A stretch of DNA of 64,000 nt from Solen grandis (GCA_021229015.1 CM037789.1:40088926-40152925); one strand, 5' to 3'; positions 45,398 to 58,954 are shown, numbered from the stretch's first letter. Notes: generated by a model not told the origin, from the letters alone. Numbers and translations: made by a program.

Positions 45398-47344
45398 TTT
45401 TTGGGGGGGGGGGGGGGGGGTTTTAATGGGGGGATTGGTGTGGTGGTTTTGGGGGTGGTGGTTTGGGGGTTATGAAAAAAAAGCCTGGTATCATTTGTTC
45501 CCAAGCATAATGAAGAAGAAGGGACGTAAAAGAACAATTAGTGGGGTAATTTTAAAATTAAAAAACGTTTTTAAAGGGGGGAAAAATTTTAAACCCCTTT
45601 TAAAAAAAGGGCAGGGTTTTTCAGCCTACAGCTTCCATATATAGTGGCGGGGCCCCCAAATTTTTTAAACCCCGGGCAGAAAATTGTGAATGGGAAGTTT
45701 TTGGTTTATTTTGCACCCGGGAGCGCTATAAATACTGTCCATGCAGGAAGGCGGGAGTGTTTTTGGGGCACTGAAAAAAAAAAAGGGGGGAAAAGAAAAA
45801 GGGGGAAAAAAAAAACAAACAAAAAAAACCCCCACCCCTCGTCCTAATACTGTTGAGTTTTCTCTTATATTTTAAATTTTCTCTTTATATGTACATGTAA
45901 TTGTTTATCCTCCTCTTACCCCCCCTTCCCCCCTCACATTCCCATATATAAAAATATTGATTTGTCTTTGTTGTTTAAATCTTTTTTCCCCCAAATTTTT
46001 AAAATTTTTTCACCAAAATTTTAAAAACAAAAACCCTTTTTTTTAAAAATTTTTTGTATGCTGCCCGGAACTCTCAATTATGTAAAATTTATTTTTTTTT
46101 TGTACAAACCCCCCTTTGTTGCATTTTGTAGCCTGGGTGAAATAAAAAATTTGTTTTGTTCGGGTTCTGTTCAAAAATTTAAAAGTTAAAAAAAAAGGGG
46201 GAATTTGGGAAAAACTTCCTCCCTTTAAAATAATTAGAATTTAAAAAGGGGTGTTGGGCCTTTCATAAAAAAAACAAGTCAGTCAGGACTGACCGAGAGA
46301 AATGCAGAGGGGGGGAAAGTCGAGAAAAGTTCATGTTTGGGAGCTGAGCAAACCCAGTCTATGGTTTTTTTTTAGTGTAGGTGTATCCCCTTTATAGTGG
46401 AAAAAGTTTTGTGAAAAAAAACTTCCCAAACCACTTATACGATCAGTGGGGGGGTTTTGGAAATAAATTTTGTTATTAAAAAAAGATTTGGGGTTCACGT
46501 TAAAACCCCCTCCCCCTTTTTTAACAGGGCTTTTTAGTGATATGGATAAATCTTTTATCCTGTCATTGAAATTTTCTTTTATTAGATTTCAAAAATTTAA
46601 AAAAATTTTTGGATTGGGATTTTCCTCGGCTTTTTTTTTTTTTTCCCAAAACCGCCATATTTTGGTCACGGGTTTTTTAAAAAATTCTCACGTGACTTGT
46701 GTGGTAACATGGTTAAAGCAGCGTACGTTACATAACCAGTGCGCGGAGTTTGTCACGTGACTGAAAAACCCGGTTAAAATTTTAATTTTTATTTAATTGG
46801 GGACTTCCCTGGTTATACCTAACGATTCTGTTGACGTCGATTTGATGACTTAAACAAATGTCAATTGAGCGACCCTCTATACGTGTGTCAGATTCAGGTA
46901 CCCCCATGAATGAATTTTTTAAAAAAAGGGCTGAATTTCAAACTTTAAATTTCATAGAACTAAGTCGGGATTACATTTCTTGAAGGTGACGGTATTTCAG
47001 AAAAAAAATTTAAAAAATGTGCGGTGTAATCAGTTTTACAAAACCCCCGTTCCCCCAAAAAAAAATGTTAAAAATTTTTGTTGCCCAAAAAAAATGAAAA
47101 AAAGGGGGAAGAAAAAAGGGGGGAAAAAAAAGAAAAAAAAAAAAAAAAAAAACAAAAAAAAAAACAAAAACGGCAAACAAAAAAAAAAAAAGGGGAAAAA
47201 AAAAAAAAAAAAAGGGGAAAAAATTTAAACAAAAACCCTAAAAAAAAGATAAAAAAAAAAGAATTTTCGGAATTTTGGAATTTTTTTTTTTCCCCCCCTT
47301 ATTTAAAAAACAACCGGCCCGATTTTTAAAAAATGGTTTTTTTT

Positions 47345-47383
<39 letters not shown>

Positions 47384-47635
47384 TTTTTTCTTGCCCCCAA
47401 AAAAAAAAACAAAAAAAATTTTAAAAAAAAACGGATTTTTTAAAAAAAACCAAGTATTCCTAAAAATTTGAGGGGGTTTTTAAAGGGAAACCTTTTTTTT
47501 TTTTTAAAATTTTGAAAATTTTCCCAAACCCTTTTGGGTTTTTTAAATTAAAAATTTTTTTCTTTTATGAAGTTAATTTTGGGCACAGGGGAATTTTTTT
47601 TAATTTTTCAAACCCTTTCCTTTAAAAATTTTTTT

Positions 47636-47669
<34 letters not shown>

Positions 47670-49045
47670 ACTTTTTAAAAAATACATACATGGAAATGGG
47701 GTTTTTTAATTTTTCCCCCGTTTTTGTAAAATAAAAAAAATTTTTTTAAAATTTTTTTAAAAAATTTTTTTAAAAAAAAACCATGAAAACAGGCCGGGGG
47801 GAGAAAAAATTTCAAAAATTAAAAAATTTTAAAGGCCTTTTTCCCCCAAAATAATGATTTAAAAAAAAAATTAAAAAAAAAAAAAATTATATATAAATAT
47901 TTAAAAATTTTAAAGGGTTTTAAAAAATTTTTCAAAAATAAATTTTTTAAAAAAAGTTTTTTTGTTTGTTTAAATTTTTTTAAAAAAAAACAAAATGTTT
48001 ATAAATCTTTGGAAAAAAAAAGATGTGACAAAAAGGGGGGGGTTTTTTTTTTACTGTATGGGGAAAATGGGGAAAATATCTAATATAAAAATATTTTTTG
48101 GGCCTGGGGGGAAAAAAGTATCACGTTGCTTCTGGCCCCCCTTCACTAGCGTAAGGGATTTTAAAGGGGGAACTTTTTTTTAAAGGGAAAAAAAAAATTT
48201 TCCAGAAAAAATCAGTTATTATTAATTTTTTATCTTTTTTTATATCTCATTTTGTTTGATAGGTAATTATTTTTTTTAAAAAGGATATTTAAAAATTTTC
48301 CTTTAAATTTAAAGTGAAATAACCAAATTTTTTTCCCTGTTTAATGGGATTTGGTTCTGTGGGGCCCCTCTTTCTAAACCCCAAATGGTCTTTTCGTACC
48401 TTTGTTTTTAAAATTGACCGTGGGTTTTTTTTATTAGAAAAAATTTGTATCTAAAAATTTAAAAGGCAATTTTTTTTAATCCGTGGCGGGGGGGAAAACG
48501 GGTCATTTTTTTTATAATAGGGTTTTCATAAAAAAGCCTTTGTCGTTCTAAAAATCGAGGGTATTGTTAAATTTGAGGGTTCTGTTCATATGTTTTTTAG
48601 ACAGAAAAGGGAAAAAAATTTTCGCAAAATTTGGGGAAGGGGGGTTAAATTGGCCCGAAAGGGAAACACCGAAAGGGGTAGAATTAAAAATTTACCCCGT
48701 GGTTCATTTTTTTCAAAAAAGTTTTGCGTTTGGGTCAAAAAATGTTTACACTTCCCCCTTTGGGCGCGGATTATAAGAACCCCTCATGGCGTTATGAAGG
48801 ATGGGGAAACCCCTTTAAAGGAGGATCAGAAATCCCGGGAAAGGGGGAGGTTGGTTTAAACCCAAACCCAAAAAAACTCATATCTTTAAAATTTTAAAAT
48901 AAATACGTTTTCCCCCCCCCCCGGGTGTTCTTTTTTCCACATGGGGGAAAAACCAATTTCAAGTCGAGTACAAATTTTAAAATTTTTACGGTTGATAAAA
49001 GGAGAATTGGAGGATTAAAAAATTGGTGTTTTGACGATGTGCTCT

Positions 49046-49299
49046 AAAAAACCCCTTTTCCCCTTCATATAGATCATTTTGACGCAAAAAAAGGGGCCCA
49101 AAAAAAGCCTGATCTGCAGAAAACCCATTTAAAAACCCTTTCCAAATTTTTTAAATTTCAAAATCCTCTTTTTCCGGGGCCCCTGAGGAGAAGAACAGCT
49201 AAAACCTGATCAGCCTGCGAGAAAAACCGCGGCTGATTGGTTTTTTGTTGTTCGTTTAGGTCTTTTCAGGGGGGCCCCTTTTATGACGGAAAGGGTTAA
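49046..49299 (-). mobile_element. TTAA MITE copy inside the homopolymer-rich block
   Basis: It is recognisable by agcctgatctgcagaaaac, cctgatcagcctgcgag and gaaagggttaa. Many heteropolymer stretches are replaced by runs such as aaaaaaaggggccc. It serves as a ruler for sequence quality here. Confidence 0.7.
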
Positions 49300-50618
49300 C
49301 AGGGAAATTTACTTTTGGTTTTCCCACGATGTTGTTTGGCCACGCAAACCCAAAAATTTCCCTTATCCCCAAATTTAAAAATTTTTTAAATACCTGATGG
49401 GTTTAAAAAAACCCAAACAAAAAAAATTAAAAAATTAAATTTTTAATTCATATTAACAAACCCCCCAGCTTTTTTTTTCCACTTTCTCAAAGGCGTTGTT
49501 TTTATTTTTTTAATTTTTGAGCATGCGGGGTTTTCCCAATACGAGTTTTTCAGCTGTCTGTTGTACGACGGGACTGTCATAATTTTGGGGGAAAGTCTTG
49601 TTTACCTGGAATGCGGTTAAAAATTATTTGGGGGTTAGGAAACGTTGGTTACTTAATACATGGTGAAGCAAAAAAAAATTTTAAAAACATCCCCCAAAAA
49701 AAAAGGGGTTCCCCCAAAAAAAGGTCCTATGACTAACCTTCCTTTTGTACAGACCTTGGTCCCCAAAACCCCCCGGAGTGGACTGGGGGGCCCCCCCCAA
49801 ATCCCACAAAAAAATTACCACGTGACCCTGATAAAGTACCCCCAAATCACGCTGTTGAAATTTTTTGTGTTTTTCTGAATCGGCTATTTTCACATTGTGG
49901 GAGGATTGTTTCAAAAAATTTCCCCCCTTTTAGATTGACCTGGGGGCCTGTGCCGCAGAATGTATTTTAACACTGAACAATAATGCAATGCGTCAAGTTT
50001 TTGAATTTTTTTTTTCGGGGGGAAAAAACAGTAAACACCCCTATGACCCAAACTCCCCGTATTTTCCTAGGCCAAAGCCTAATGGGGACAATTGTACAAA
50101 TTATTAAAAAAGAGGGAAAATTTTTATTTGTACAAAGAAAGATTTTTACAAAAATTTTTTAATTTTATATTTTTTTTTTTATAAAAAATAAAAAAGTCAT
50201 CCGCTCTTCCCCCTTTAAAAATTTTTGGGGGACTTATGGGCCTTCTAATATTGTTAACCAGGTTTTCCGAAGGGGGAAACTCTGGTTTTAGTTTTTGGGG
50301 TTTTGGCGGCGGGGGGCGTTTTAAAAAATTTCTTCTGTGCGCAATCCTCCTAATTTTTCAACGGATTTGGGCCCCCCCCAAAAATTTCAGAAGCATAATT
50401 ACATAGTGGGGGCGCATATTTTTGGGTTTGTTTTTTGGGGACTATTTTTGAGGGGTTATGGCCCTTTGCCCCCTTTTAAGGAAATAAATTTTAAAAAGGG
50501 GAAATTTTTTTTCGTTTCACAAAAAAATTTCATTTTTAATAAATATGATGTTTCCTTGTTTTGTAAAAAATTTTTTGTGACTCCATTTACGGTTTTGGAG
50601 GGTTTCGCTTAAAAATTT

Positions 50619-50659
<41 letters not shown>

Positions 50660-51383
50660 TTTTTCTCCCCCTTTTTGGGGGTCAAAAAGGTTTAGGAGTT
50701 GTGCTTTAAGAATTCGGATTGACAGACAGACAGACAACTGGTAATTCCTATATACCCCCCCAAAAAAAAAAAGTAGAAATTTTGTTAAAGTGATGTTTTT
50801 TGTGACCCTTTTCAGAAGCAGATTTTTGCATTTATTATTATGTCTTGGTTTAAAGTTAATGTGGATAAATGTAAGTTAAAAATTTCCCTTTTTGCAAAAA
50901 TTTTTTTTATGTTTGCTTTATACAGGGAAATTTCATTAGATTTAATAGACTTGGCACAAAATTTTTTGACTGATTCAAATTTTTGTAAAGGGGCGAAACA
51001 TTGCCCAAAGAAAACCCCCTTTTGTGAAAATACCTGTCACTTTTCATGAATTATTTCACAAAAATCCTTCATTTAGCTTTTTTTTTGTTTTTTTTAAAAC
51101 ACAAAGGGCATGTATTTTGTAGGGTTCGAACACAAATGGCACGTTTTTGGGTATATTTGTGTCTTTTGAACAAAAAGGGCACGTTTTAAAAATAGATTTC
51201 GTTTTTTCCAAAATTTTAAAATGGAAATTTTTTTTGTTTTTTGTTTTTTTAGATTTCGCACATGAATGGAAAAATTTTTTTTGGGTTTAAGGGAAAAATA
51301 TGACTGACGTGCCAAGTGACTAAGATTCTCGCTCTGATGGGGCTTGAACCCAAAAAGAAACAAAAAAAGGGAAAAAATTTTAG

Positions 51384-51426
<43 letters not shown>

Positions 51427-51865
51427 GGGCCCCCCATATGGGTATCCCCTTTTTTTTCCCCGTAATAGGGGGAACGGGGTCGGGGAGCTCCTCGTTGACC
51501 GTACAATGAACTAACTTTCAATAAATTATAAAAAAATTTAATACAGAGAAAAAAAAAAAATTTAAATTTTTTTAATTTGTATTAAATTTTAACCTTTATG
51601 GGCATTTATTTTTTTTTTGGGTTGAAAATACAAACAAAATTAATAATAATGAAAAAAGAAAAAAAACTAAAGTAAATTGTTCTTCACATGTGATTAACAT
51701 TAAAAGTTTTTAATATTCAAAATTCCCGAATTGGTCAGTAGAGTATTGAATTAAAAGTTACGCCCCAACAAATATTCCCAAATTTTTTTTCCTGGGTTTA
51801 ATATTTTCTGGGGCGTAAGCAATTTTTACGCAGAGGTTATAGAATAAATATCGAGTTTTTTTTTT

Positions 51866-51921
<56 letters not shown>

Positions 51922-52435
51922 CGTTGTTGTTGTTGTTTTTGTGTTGTTTTATTTTTTTTTTTTTTTTGGTTTTTTACTTTATAGACGTGGAAATTTAACG
52001 CATACTTTTTAATTTTTAGTATAAAAAATATTTTAAAATAAAACCCGTTTTGATTTAAAATTTCACCACAAAAATCAATTACCCAAAATATGGTTTAAAT
52101 ACTTAACTGTTTTTTAAAAAATAAACCAAAAGTAATCGTACAAAAAAAATTATATACCAGTTTTTGTATATTTAAGAAGAAGTAATTTAAATTTTTCATG
52201 AAAGTAAACCCTTATGTATTTTAAAATATCAAATTTTAAATGTCCTTCTTTTTGGCTTTTTATTGACCCAGATTTTTTTACCGGATTTCAACCCAAACAA
52301 AAAATGTCAAAAATGTATCTCTAAGCGCCCCCCTGCTTTTAAAAGGGAGTGTTCTCATTGCTATTTGGGCAGGACTGGTTTATTTATTTTCACAAAAAGT
52401 TAATGGACATGAAAAAGGGACAAAGTCGAGATACA

Positions 52436-52592
52436 GGGTGTTTGCTATGTAAAGGTACCGGAAGTAGATACGATCGCACGTACAGCTAGTGACTATGTAA
52501 CGGTACGGAAGTAGATACGATCGCACGCTACGCTAGTGACTATGTAACGGGAGCGGAAGTAGATACGTTTGCACGCTACAGCTAGTGACTAA
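52436..52592. repeat. Three tandem copies of a 47-48-bp unit
   Basis: ctatgtaacggtacggaagt then agatacgatcgcacgctaca and gctagtga, starting near 52445, 52493 and 52540. No open frame of note. Confidence 0.85.
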
Positions 52593-52964
52593 GCAGCTGC
52601 CGAATTCTTTTTGAGTTTTCATTCTGATTCTCAGAATGCAGTCTCATTGCTATGGACCCGGTTTTCCGGAAAATGATAACTCAGATTTCAGTTTAATGTC
52701 CAGTTGGGTTTTTTTAAGTTTCCGTGAGTTATTGTATCTTTTTGTATTTAAATAAATGCTTAGAAAGGGGTATTTTAAAAATAGTATATTTATGGCAAAA
52801 AACCCCAAACCCGATTTAGAAATTTTTTTTTCATTCTGGTCATAAATTTGAAGATTAATTTTTATAGATTCAAGATTTTAGACAACTTTATTATCTTAAA
52901 ACGTTATAGGAAATTTTGGGCAATTGAATAAAAAAGCATTTCATGTACTTTATTGAGGGTTTTA

Positions 52965-53064
52965 NNNNNNNNNNNNNNNNNNNNNNNNNNNNNNNNNNNN
53001 NNNNNNNNNNNNNNNNNNNNNNNNNNNNNNNNNNNNNNNNNNNNNNNNNNNNNNNNNNNNNNNN
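52965..53064. other. Assembly gap (100 N)
   Basis: Exactly 100 N. Sequence character changes sharply across it: homopolymer-rich to the left, ordinary to the right. Confidence 1.
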
Positions 53065-54929
53065 GTAACAACGTTCTTTCCGAGTATACTTACAAATAAT
53101 TAGAACTACTGAACTGAATGTTTATATGTTTGTAGTACTGCTTTATCTTCATTAAATCAAGATTTAAGATAAACATTTGAGTGAGAACCTAATAAATAGA
53201 AACCAAACCAGTACTAGAGTTGTCCTTTAATTCCGCTAGCTTTACTTCGTCTCGTCATAAATACTACTTAGCCTGAAAATATACGTCAGGAATCGTCTGT
53301 TATTTATATTGTTTGCTGGGAGCGTTGTTCATGCGGTCTTGAATTAATAGCAGCTACAAGGAAAGATTCGGTATTCTCTCTTGAAGACTTTGACGGACAT
53401 TTAATCCCAGGACGCCTGATTTATTTCAGCATCAGAATCAATTGGAATAACACCCCCGGGCCTCATATTACAACAAACCATTGTCAGGCAAAACGTGCTT
53501 TCGGGTGAGAATCTGTCATTGCTTTCTTGTCGAAATCACGGAATATCTTAGTTCGTATGTCTCTTAGTTTGTATTCAGGTCTCGTGTGAAGGCAAACTCA
53601 TTCCGTTTTCTTGGTTTCTTGCTACCTCTCTCAGAATGTACCGCCAGTACCCAAGTTGTACGTGCGCAAAGAGGCATTTCTGATTGAATGGCGGATTAAT
53701 ATGTTTACTTTGGCTGGGAAGACGGCGAATGAGTATCGTTGACCGACAGAGAGGCGTATTCCGCTTCACCCTGCCTGAATCAATCATGCCTGACTGTGGA
53801 AGGGTTGAATACACCATCATTCGTTACCAGTGACTTTTTGTTCCCCTTCTCGACATAAAAAGTACCTCGCTATCGACAGATAATTTTATTTAGCAAGCTG
53901 AATGTTCCAAGAAACCCATCAACAACTTGGTAAAACATAAGTAAATTGGTGGGAAATTGCACCTAAGCATTAAGCACAAATTATACCACATCCGTCAGAT
54001 ATATATTATTCATGTATTTCTCCACAGAGGCTGCTATCTTATGAGAGGATACTTCACTTATATAGAAGTTCGTGTATTACAAGGTAAATATATAAACTTT
54101 TGCTAAATAAATAAATAAATAAATAAATAAATTAATAAATAAATGTATCAAGATATAAATATGTATATACTGTATATAGAGGATCTTACACGAGTATTCA
54201 TTTGCTATAAATATTTTGATATCAAATAAATACGGGTTTAAGATTTTTCTTATATAACATAATCACAAAACGCACATTTGCCGGTCATCTGTGCCTGGTT
54301 ATACAGGGAGACACTATGACTAATTTACACCTTGTTCCGTTAAAACGTTTAATTTTTTTTTATATATGAAATAGGTCAATCATGTTTGTATTTATAAATA
54401 TGCGTAAGAATACATTCGACTTTAGGTGCGTGGTTATAAGACTATTGCAAAGCAAAATAAGTCCCCGGCCGGAAAGCACATTGTCACACTAAATAGAACC
54501 AAAATTCAAATATTGACAATAAGTTTGCAATCGATGTTTTTTGTTAAGGATGGTATGTTTTATACAAAAGATTTTCATGTTGACAGAAAACCAGGTGGTT
54601 GCCGGAACAGTACACAGGCATGTTGGCTACGCGATAATTTCTAGCCGGGTAGTTAGTGAAGACATATCCAGGACAGATCTAAGTTCATGGTTAGGCTGCT
54701 CAACTAATTGTATGGAGCCATTGTTTGAAGCTTCCTTTACGAGGTTTTGACACTGTGAAAGACTGAGATTGAAGCCGATAATAATCAGAAAGTAGTTCTT
54801 GGAATTCATGGAATAGTGTAGGAGACAATTGAAGTCATTGGGTATGGCTTTAAGTAATATATGGTGCACAGTTGTTGGTTCTGTAGAAGTTCAAAAAAGA
54901 CTGGAAGAAAAACATTCATGAGAATAAAC
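53065..54929. other. Ordinary-looking DNA right of gap 2, no gene recognised
   Basis: Base composition is normal and homopolymers are short. Chance frames of 70-80 codons at 53575-53820 and 54426-54869 overlap on both strands and show no family motif. Confidence 0.45.
54105..54144. repeat. (AAAT)n microsatellite
   Basis: About ten copies with one interruption (attaat). Confidence 0.9.
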
Positions 54930-55411
54930 AATTTGCTATATTTCTAAGTAAAAAAGGGGCACAATTTTGTCAATAAAAAGGAAAGGGTTATGGAACGTAT
55001 TATGTAAACTAACAATAATACCAATAAAGTTTGTATAAAGTCTCAATCAAGTACATCAAAAGTTTCCAGAAAAAAATCAAGGAAATGTAGATTTTTGGAA
55101 AACTTTCAACGTGAAAAAAGGGGGATAACTTTGTGAATCAAATCAAAGTTATGGGACATGACATGTGAACCGGTCTTTTGGATATCTTTAGGGCTTCAAA
55201 AGTATATCACCATCTGTGCAATATTTCAAGTCCATTTCTAAATATAGGAACAAAATAAAATGATATGAATAATCTCCATATTGCCATCTATTAATGTTTC
55301 AAATTTCATGAAAATATACCGAGTATTTTAACTATCGCAGGACACAGTTTTTGCGGACGGACAGACGGACGGAGGGCAAGCTTATAGCCCCCCCCCCCCC
55401 GTCAGGGATTT
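54930..55411 (+). mobile_element. Dispersed repeat of the GGACGGACAGACGG class (family 6)
   Basis: Sub-blocks carry acaaagtttgtataaagtct / tcaagtccatttctaaatat. The 3' end is gcggacggacagacggacgg, then a poly-C run. A (AAAT)n tract follows at once. Non-coding. Confidence 0.5.
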
Positions 55412-55412
55412 A

Positions 55413-55451
<39 letters not shown>

Positions 55452-55455
55452 ATAC
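55412..55455. repeat. (AAAT)n microsatellite at an element end
   Basis: Eleven copies of AAAT/AATA directly after the family 6 end. Confidence 0.9.
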
Positions 55456-55944
55456 AAGAACATAATTTTATATATCTGGACATCTACTCAAATACTCGTG
55501 AACATTCTCTGTACATTTGTCAACCCACTGTAATACATTGGTATCAGATTTCCTATGACTCATCCAATACCTGCAAACATGATGTAGAAGTGTTTAACAT
55601 ACAGTTTCAACAATACTTACCTCTCAAGTTTGGTTTAACACATAATATATCGTAACACGACACGAGTCACGTGCAGATGAATTGCACGTGCAAAACGTGC
55701 ATCATATACTGTCTGCTCATGCAGTGTGAGCAGATTATCAATTTATGATCAGATTTTAATGAAGCCGTCCTTCGATGATTAATAAGTATCAAGAATCAGT
55801 GTTAAGTAGTCCAGGGTATTTGCTGCAGCACGCCCTATATCTTGCCATGCATAGCGATATTTAATACTTTGTGTTGGCCTAAATATGCATCTATGAGAAG
55901 AACCAAATTGTACGTAGGTGCATTTAAATACACTGTGTTACCTT

Positions 55945-56020
55945 TGTTCCATGGTCGAATGGATAAAGCATTCGCATAATGAGCGGGAGGTCGTGTGTTC
56001 AATCCCCAGCCGCAACATGC
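55945..56020 (+). mobile_element. tRNA-like SINE head
   Basis: tccatggtcgaatggataaa (A-box-like TGGTCGAATGG) and tcgtgtgttcaatccccagc (B box). It is not foldable into a full cloverleaf by eye. Confidence 0.45.
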
Positions 56021-56866
56021 CAATGTCTTCAAAACACATGTCATTACTGGTAACTTCCTGCTTAGCGCTCACATAAATGTTCAACCTGTTTGGACCTATG
56101 ACATTTTATGTGTGTTTTACGCATGTATACTTGCTCATTACCATACTTTGAATGTCAAGATATTCACGATCGCTTGCAATCTTCACCGTCCGCCTTCGGG
56201 ACATGCTTTTGGGACGTCAGCACTTTTGGCTTATCTGTAATGCATGCATCTTTTATCATCTAAGCATAAGAGAAGACTTTGTAACCAGAAACCGCACATC
56301 TCTGATTCTTAGGTTAATGATATGTTTATTTTCTATTTAGTATTTAAAGCTCACACGTTTTTCTCCAGTTGTTTCCTGTACAAAACAGCTGGTCTAACAA
56401 CTACAATAAGATGATATTTTGTAACAGAAAGTAAATTAGCCATGGCCAACCTACAGCCTGAACTTAAGAGTAATTCTGACATTAAGTGAATATTAGACTA
56501 GCAACATTGAAATCAAATATAAATATTTCAATGATCAGACTGGTGGCTATTCTACAATATCGCATATATACTCATGTTGGGCATAAGATCCACAGTTTCG
56601 ACTCATTTCTTTACCTAATAAACGTGTGTATTTGATAACACTAGATTAAACATAGCAGTATTACCGATAATCTCGTGGTATATCAACCATAAATACGTAT
56701 AACCGAAATGTACTTCCGGCCTTACGTAACTACGGGGTGTTCAAGTAAAATCTCTCAGGTAACCAGCGATACTCATTTTATATTTATATCTTCGATTGAA
56801 TGCATACTTAAGTATCCTAAACGAAAGAAAAGAGAAGTGCAGGGTAGCAAAGAAGTAAGATATTAC

Positions 56867-56965
56867 CATCTAACTTTGCTGTCAACAACATATGACCAGT
56901 CCCCGCACAATCTTCTTTTAAAGCATTTTTTGCGGGATTATAAATACCTTTATAAAATAATTTAA
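56867..56965 (-). CDS. Possible exon, NTR-like (unconfirmed)
   Basis: A 99-bp minus-strand segment between a cgttttag acceptor and a gtaata donor is open and reads KLFYKGIYNPAKNALKEDCA then GTGHMLLTAKLD. The F-Y-K-G ... C-x-G ... L-L-x-x-K-x-x-G spacing recalls the NTR core. Its phases (in after one base, out after one base) equal those of the combined second and third exons of the NTR gene at 24-33 kb. No flanking exon was found, and chance is a real possibility. Confidence 0.22.
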
Positions 56966-57419
56966 CTAAAACGACATAAAAATTACACGTATATTGCGTT
57001 TCTTTTTCCCTACAGTATATATTTTGAGTCATCTGATTTAAACAGAAAGACCGAGTTGTGAAAGAATGAAAACAAGAAAGAAACAAGAAGACCAAGCTGA
57101 CCAAGAGGACGCTTTCCAAAGAACCATTACCTCTATTGCCTTCACAAGTTACTATACCAGACCCTTTTTTCAGATGTTGGGGAAGGGGCCTTCATATCAC
57201 ATTTTTGGGGGAAAATATTGCCATTTTTCTTGGGGAAAGAAAAACCCTGGAGTAAGATGCAAATATGAGGAAAAGTTCATAAATTTAAAGATTTTTTTTC
57301 AAAGGGGAGGATACCTATGAATGGCCCCTGAGAAAATAAGGGGGAAAAGCCCTGTATAATACTATAGTTATGCTGAGTACATAATCCATGCAGAAACAGA
57401 GCAAGTCCATTACAATTTC

Positions 57420-57800
57420 ACAAATCGATCAGTACCATGGTCCAAATTAGGAGGTCGTGGCTTAAAAATGTAGAAGTAGGTCACTGGGCCATGATCAAGG
57501 GTTGTCATAGCTACCTCATATAAGAATGTTACTTAATAATTGCAGATGTCAGATTGTAAACAAACATGATATCTTTGTATAATTCAAGGGCCAAATTCCT
57601 CACCGAACTGGCCGATAGCAGCCATAATCGACATTGTTCGAGAGATTATGGCCATTAACATGATGATAAAGTTTAAAGATGATTACTTCAGAAATGAAGA
57701 CACACTTTTTGTGGATGACGGACGGACGACGGACATTCAACGATCCTAAAATTCACCCTGAACACATGTGCTCATATGAGCTCAAACAAATAAAAAGAAC
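57420..57800 (+). mobile_element. Dispersed repeat remnant (family 7)
   Basis: It ends in ggatgacggacggacgacgg, then attcaacgatcctaaaattc and gctcatatgagctcaaa, a short palindrome like those of families 1-3. Confidence 0.45.
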
Positions 57801-58247
57801 ATCACGATTTCTTATTACAACACTGTTAAACGTTTCCCTATCACATAAATTTACAAAAAAATGCATATAATTCCCGATTCATCTGTACGGGAACCAGTAA
57901 TGCTTTTGTTATCCAGCGACACGCTCCTGGGTCGGGTATTAAGTTACCGGATATAATATTACTTAGGAAGAAACATGTCTATTTTTGCATGTTTTCATTG
58001 TAATGCAATCATGTTTTCCCTCCAGGTTTTATATAGAATCCCATCAATCATGCCAGAAATAATAAGAAAAGATTGGATATATTTTTTATCATTTAGCGTG
58101 GAAATGATAAATTTAGTATTTCACAGTAAACATCCCTCCAGCGGCATGAAGCGTTGAAGTACATGTAACGTGTACCTGCTTCAAGGCTCGTCTGAAACGT
58201 TCTTTACCATTCAAAATGAATTTATATATGGACTGGTAAATACATAC

Positions 58248-58343
58248 CTGTACTACATCAAAGGGATATCCGAGATTTTCGCGAGTTAGCGTGACGCACT
58301 CGTTTTGCCTCCTGTCAATTTTATTTAAAATGGGTTCTGCCAT
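58248..58343 (-). CDS. Possible first exon of an unrecognised gene
   Basis: ATG at 58343-58341 (CGAATGG context), 32 codons MAEPILNKIDRRQNECVTLT then RENLGYPFDVVQ, ending in phase 0 at a strong gtatgt donor. Charged/hydrophobic alternation looks protein-like, and CpG-containing DNA lies just upstream (cgggcgacgac). No further exon was identified between here and 53 kb, and the family is not recognised. Confidence 0.3.
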
Positions 58344-58951
58344 TCGAGTTTAGTAACGATTAGGCAGTCGTCGCCCGTATCAAGAACCAGTTAGATTTTA
58401 TAATGAGAGAACAAGGTCTTATGGTTTTGCTCGAGAAAAGTGAGGGCTATATAAGAACATGGCCACCTTGGGTTAGGAGAATATTTGCGGTGGTATACAT
58501 TCACGCGATGTCATTATGTCACCACGTGATCGGGTTTAGTCTGTTACACCCAGACACGTGCCTTATTGTCAATAAGGTTTTGTCTAGAAAAAATGTCGTG
58601 TAATTCAAATTAAAGTTGATCTTTTGGTTGACATTCTCGCATCGCCGCTGATGTTCACTTTCTTATGGGAAACTCAGGTTTTAATAGACAATTTGAATGA
58701 CAAATCACGCCTGTAGTATACAATGACATAGTAGTTGAGGGAAACTGTATCGGATAAATAGAGGCTGATATAAAGGGTAAGGAAAGTTCAGTTTTGACAT
58801 AATTGTTCATGCGCGATTCATCTGTAACAAATAAAAAATGCCGAACTACAGTTTAATTTAGTTGAATGTGTTATTTCAGGCCTAACGAAGGCGCCCAAGG
58901 GCTTCCAAATAATTCACTTTGTGTCTGAAGTAAGAAGTTCATATTTTCTCA

Positions 58952-58954
<3 letters not shown>

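Larger units (their letters stand above)
40620..52964. other. Homopolymer-inflated, low-quality sequence block
   Basis: Runs of A, C, G and T of 4-50 bases dominate (for example poly-G at 45347-45395, poly-T at 51387-51425 and 51863-51920, A-rich 47080-47230). The known MITE at 49046-49299 is altered in the same style. No exon, tRNA or intact repeat can be trusted here. Residual recognisable pieces are that MITE and an end of repeat family 1 near 50725-50765. Confidence 0.75.

Noticed and set aside
45231..45644. Gly-rich and Pro-rich open frames
   Set aside because: Poly-G run in the low-quality block.
46980..47329. Lys-rich open frames
   Set aside because: A-rich homopolymer noise.
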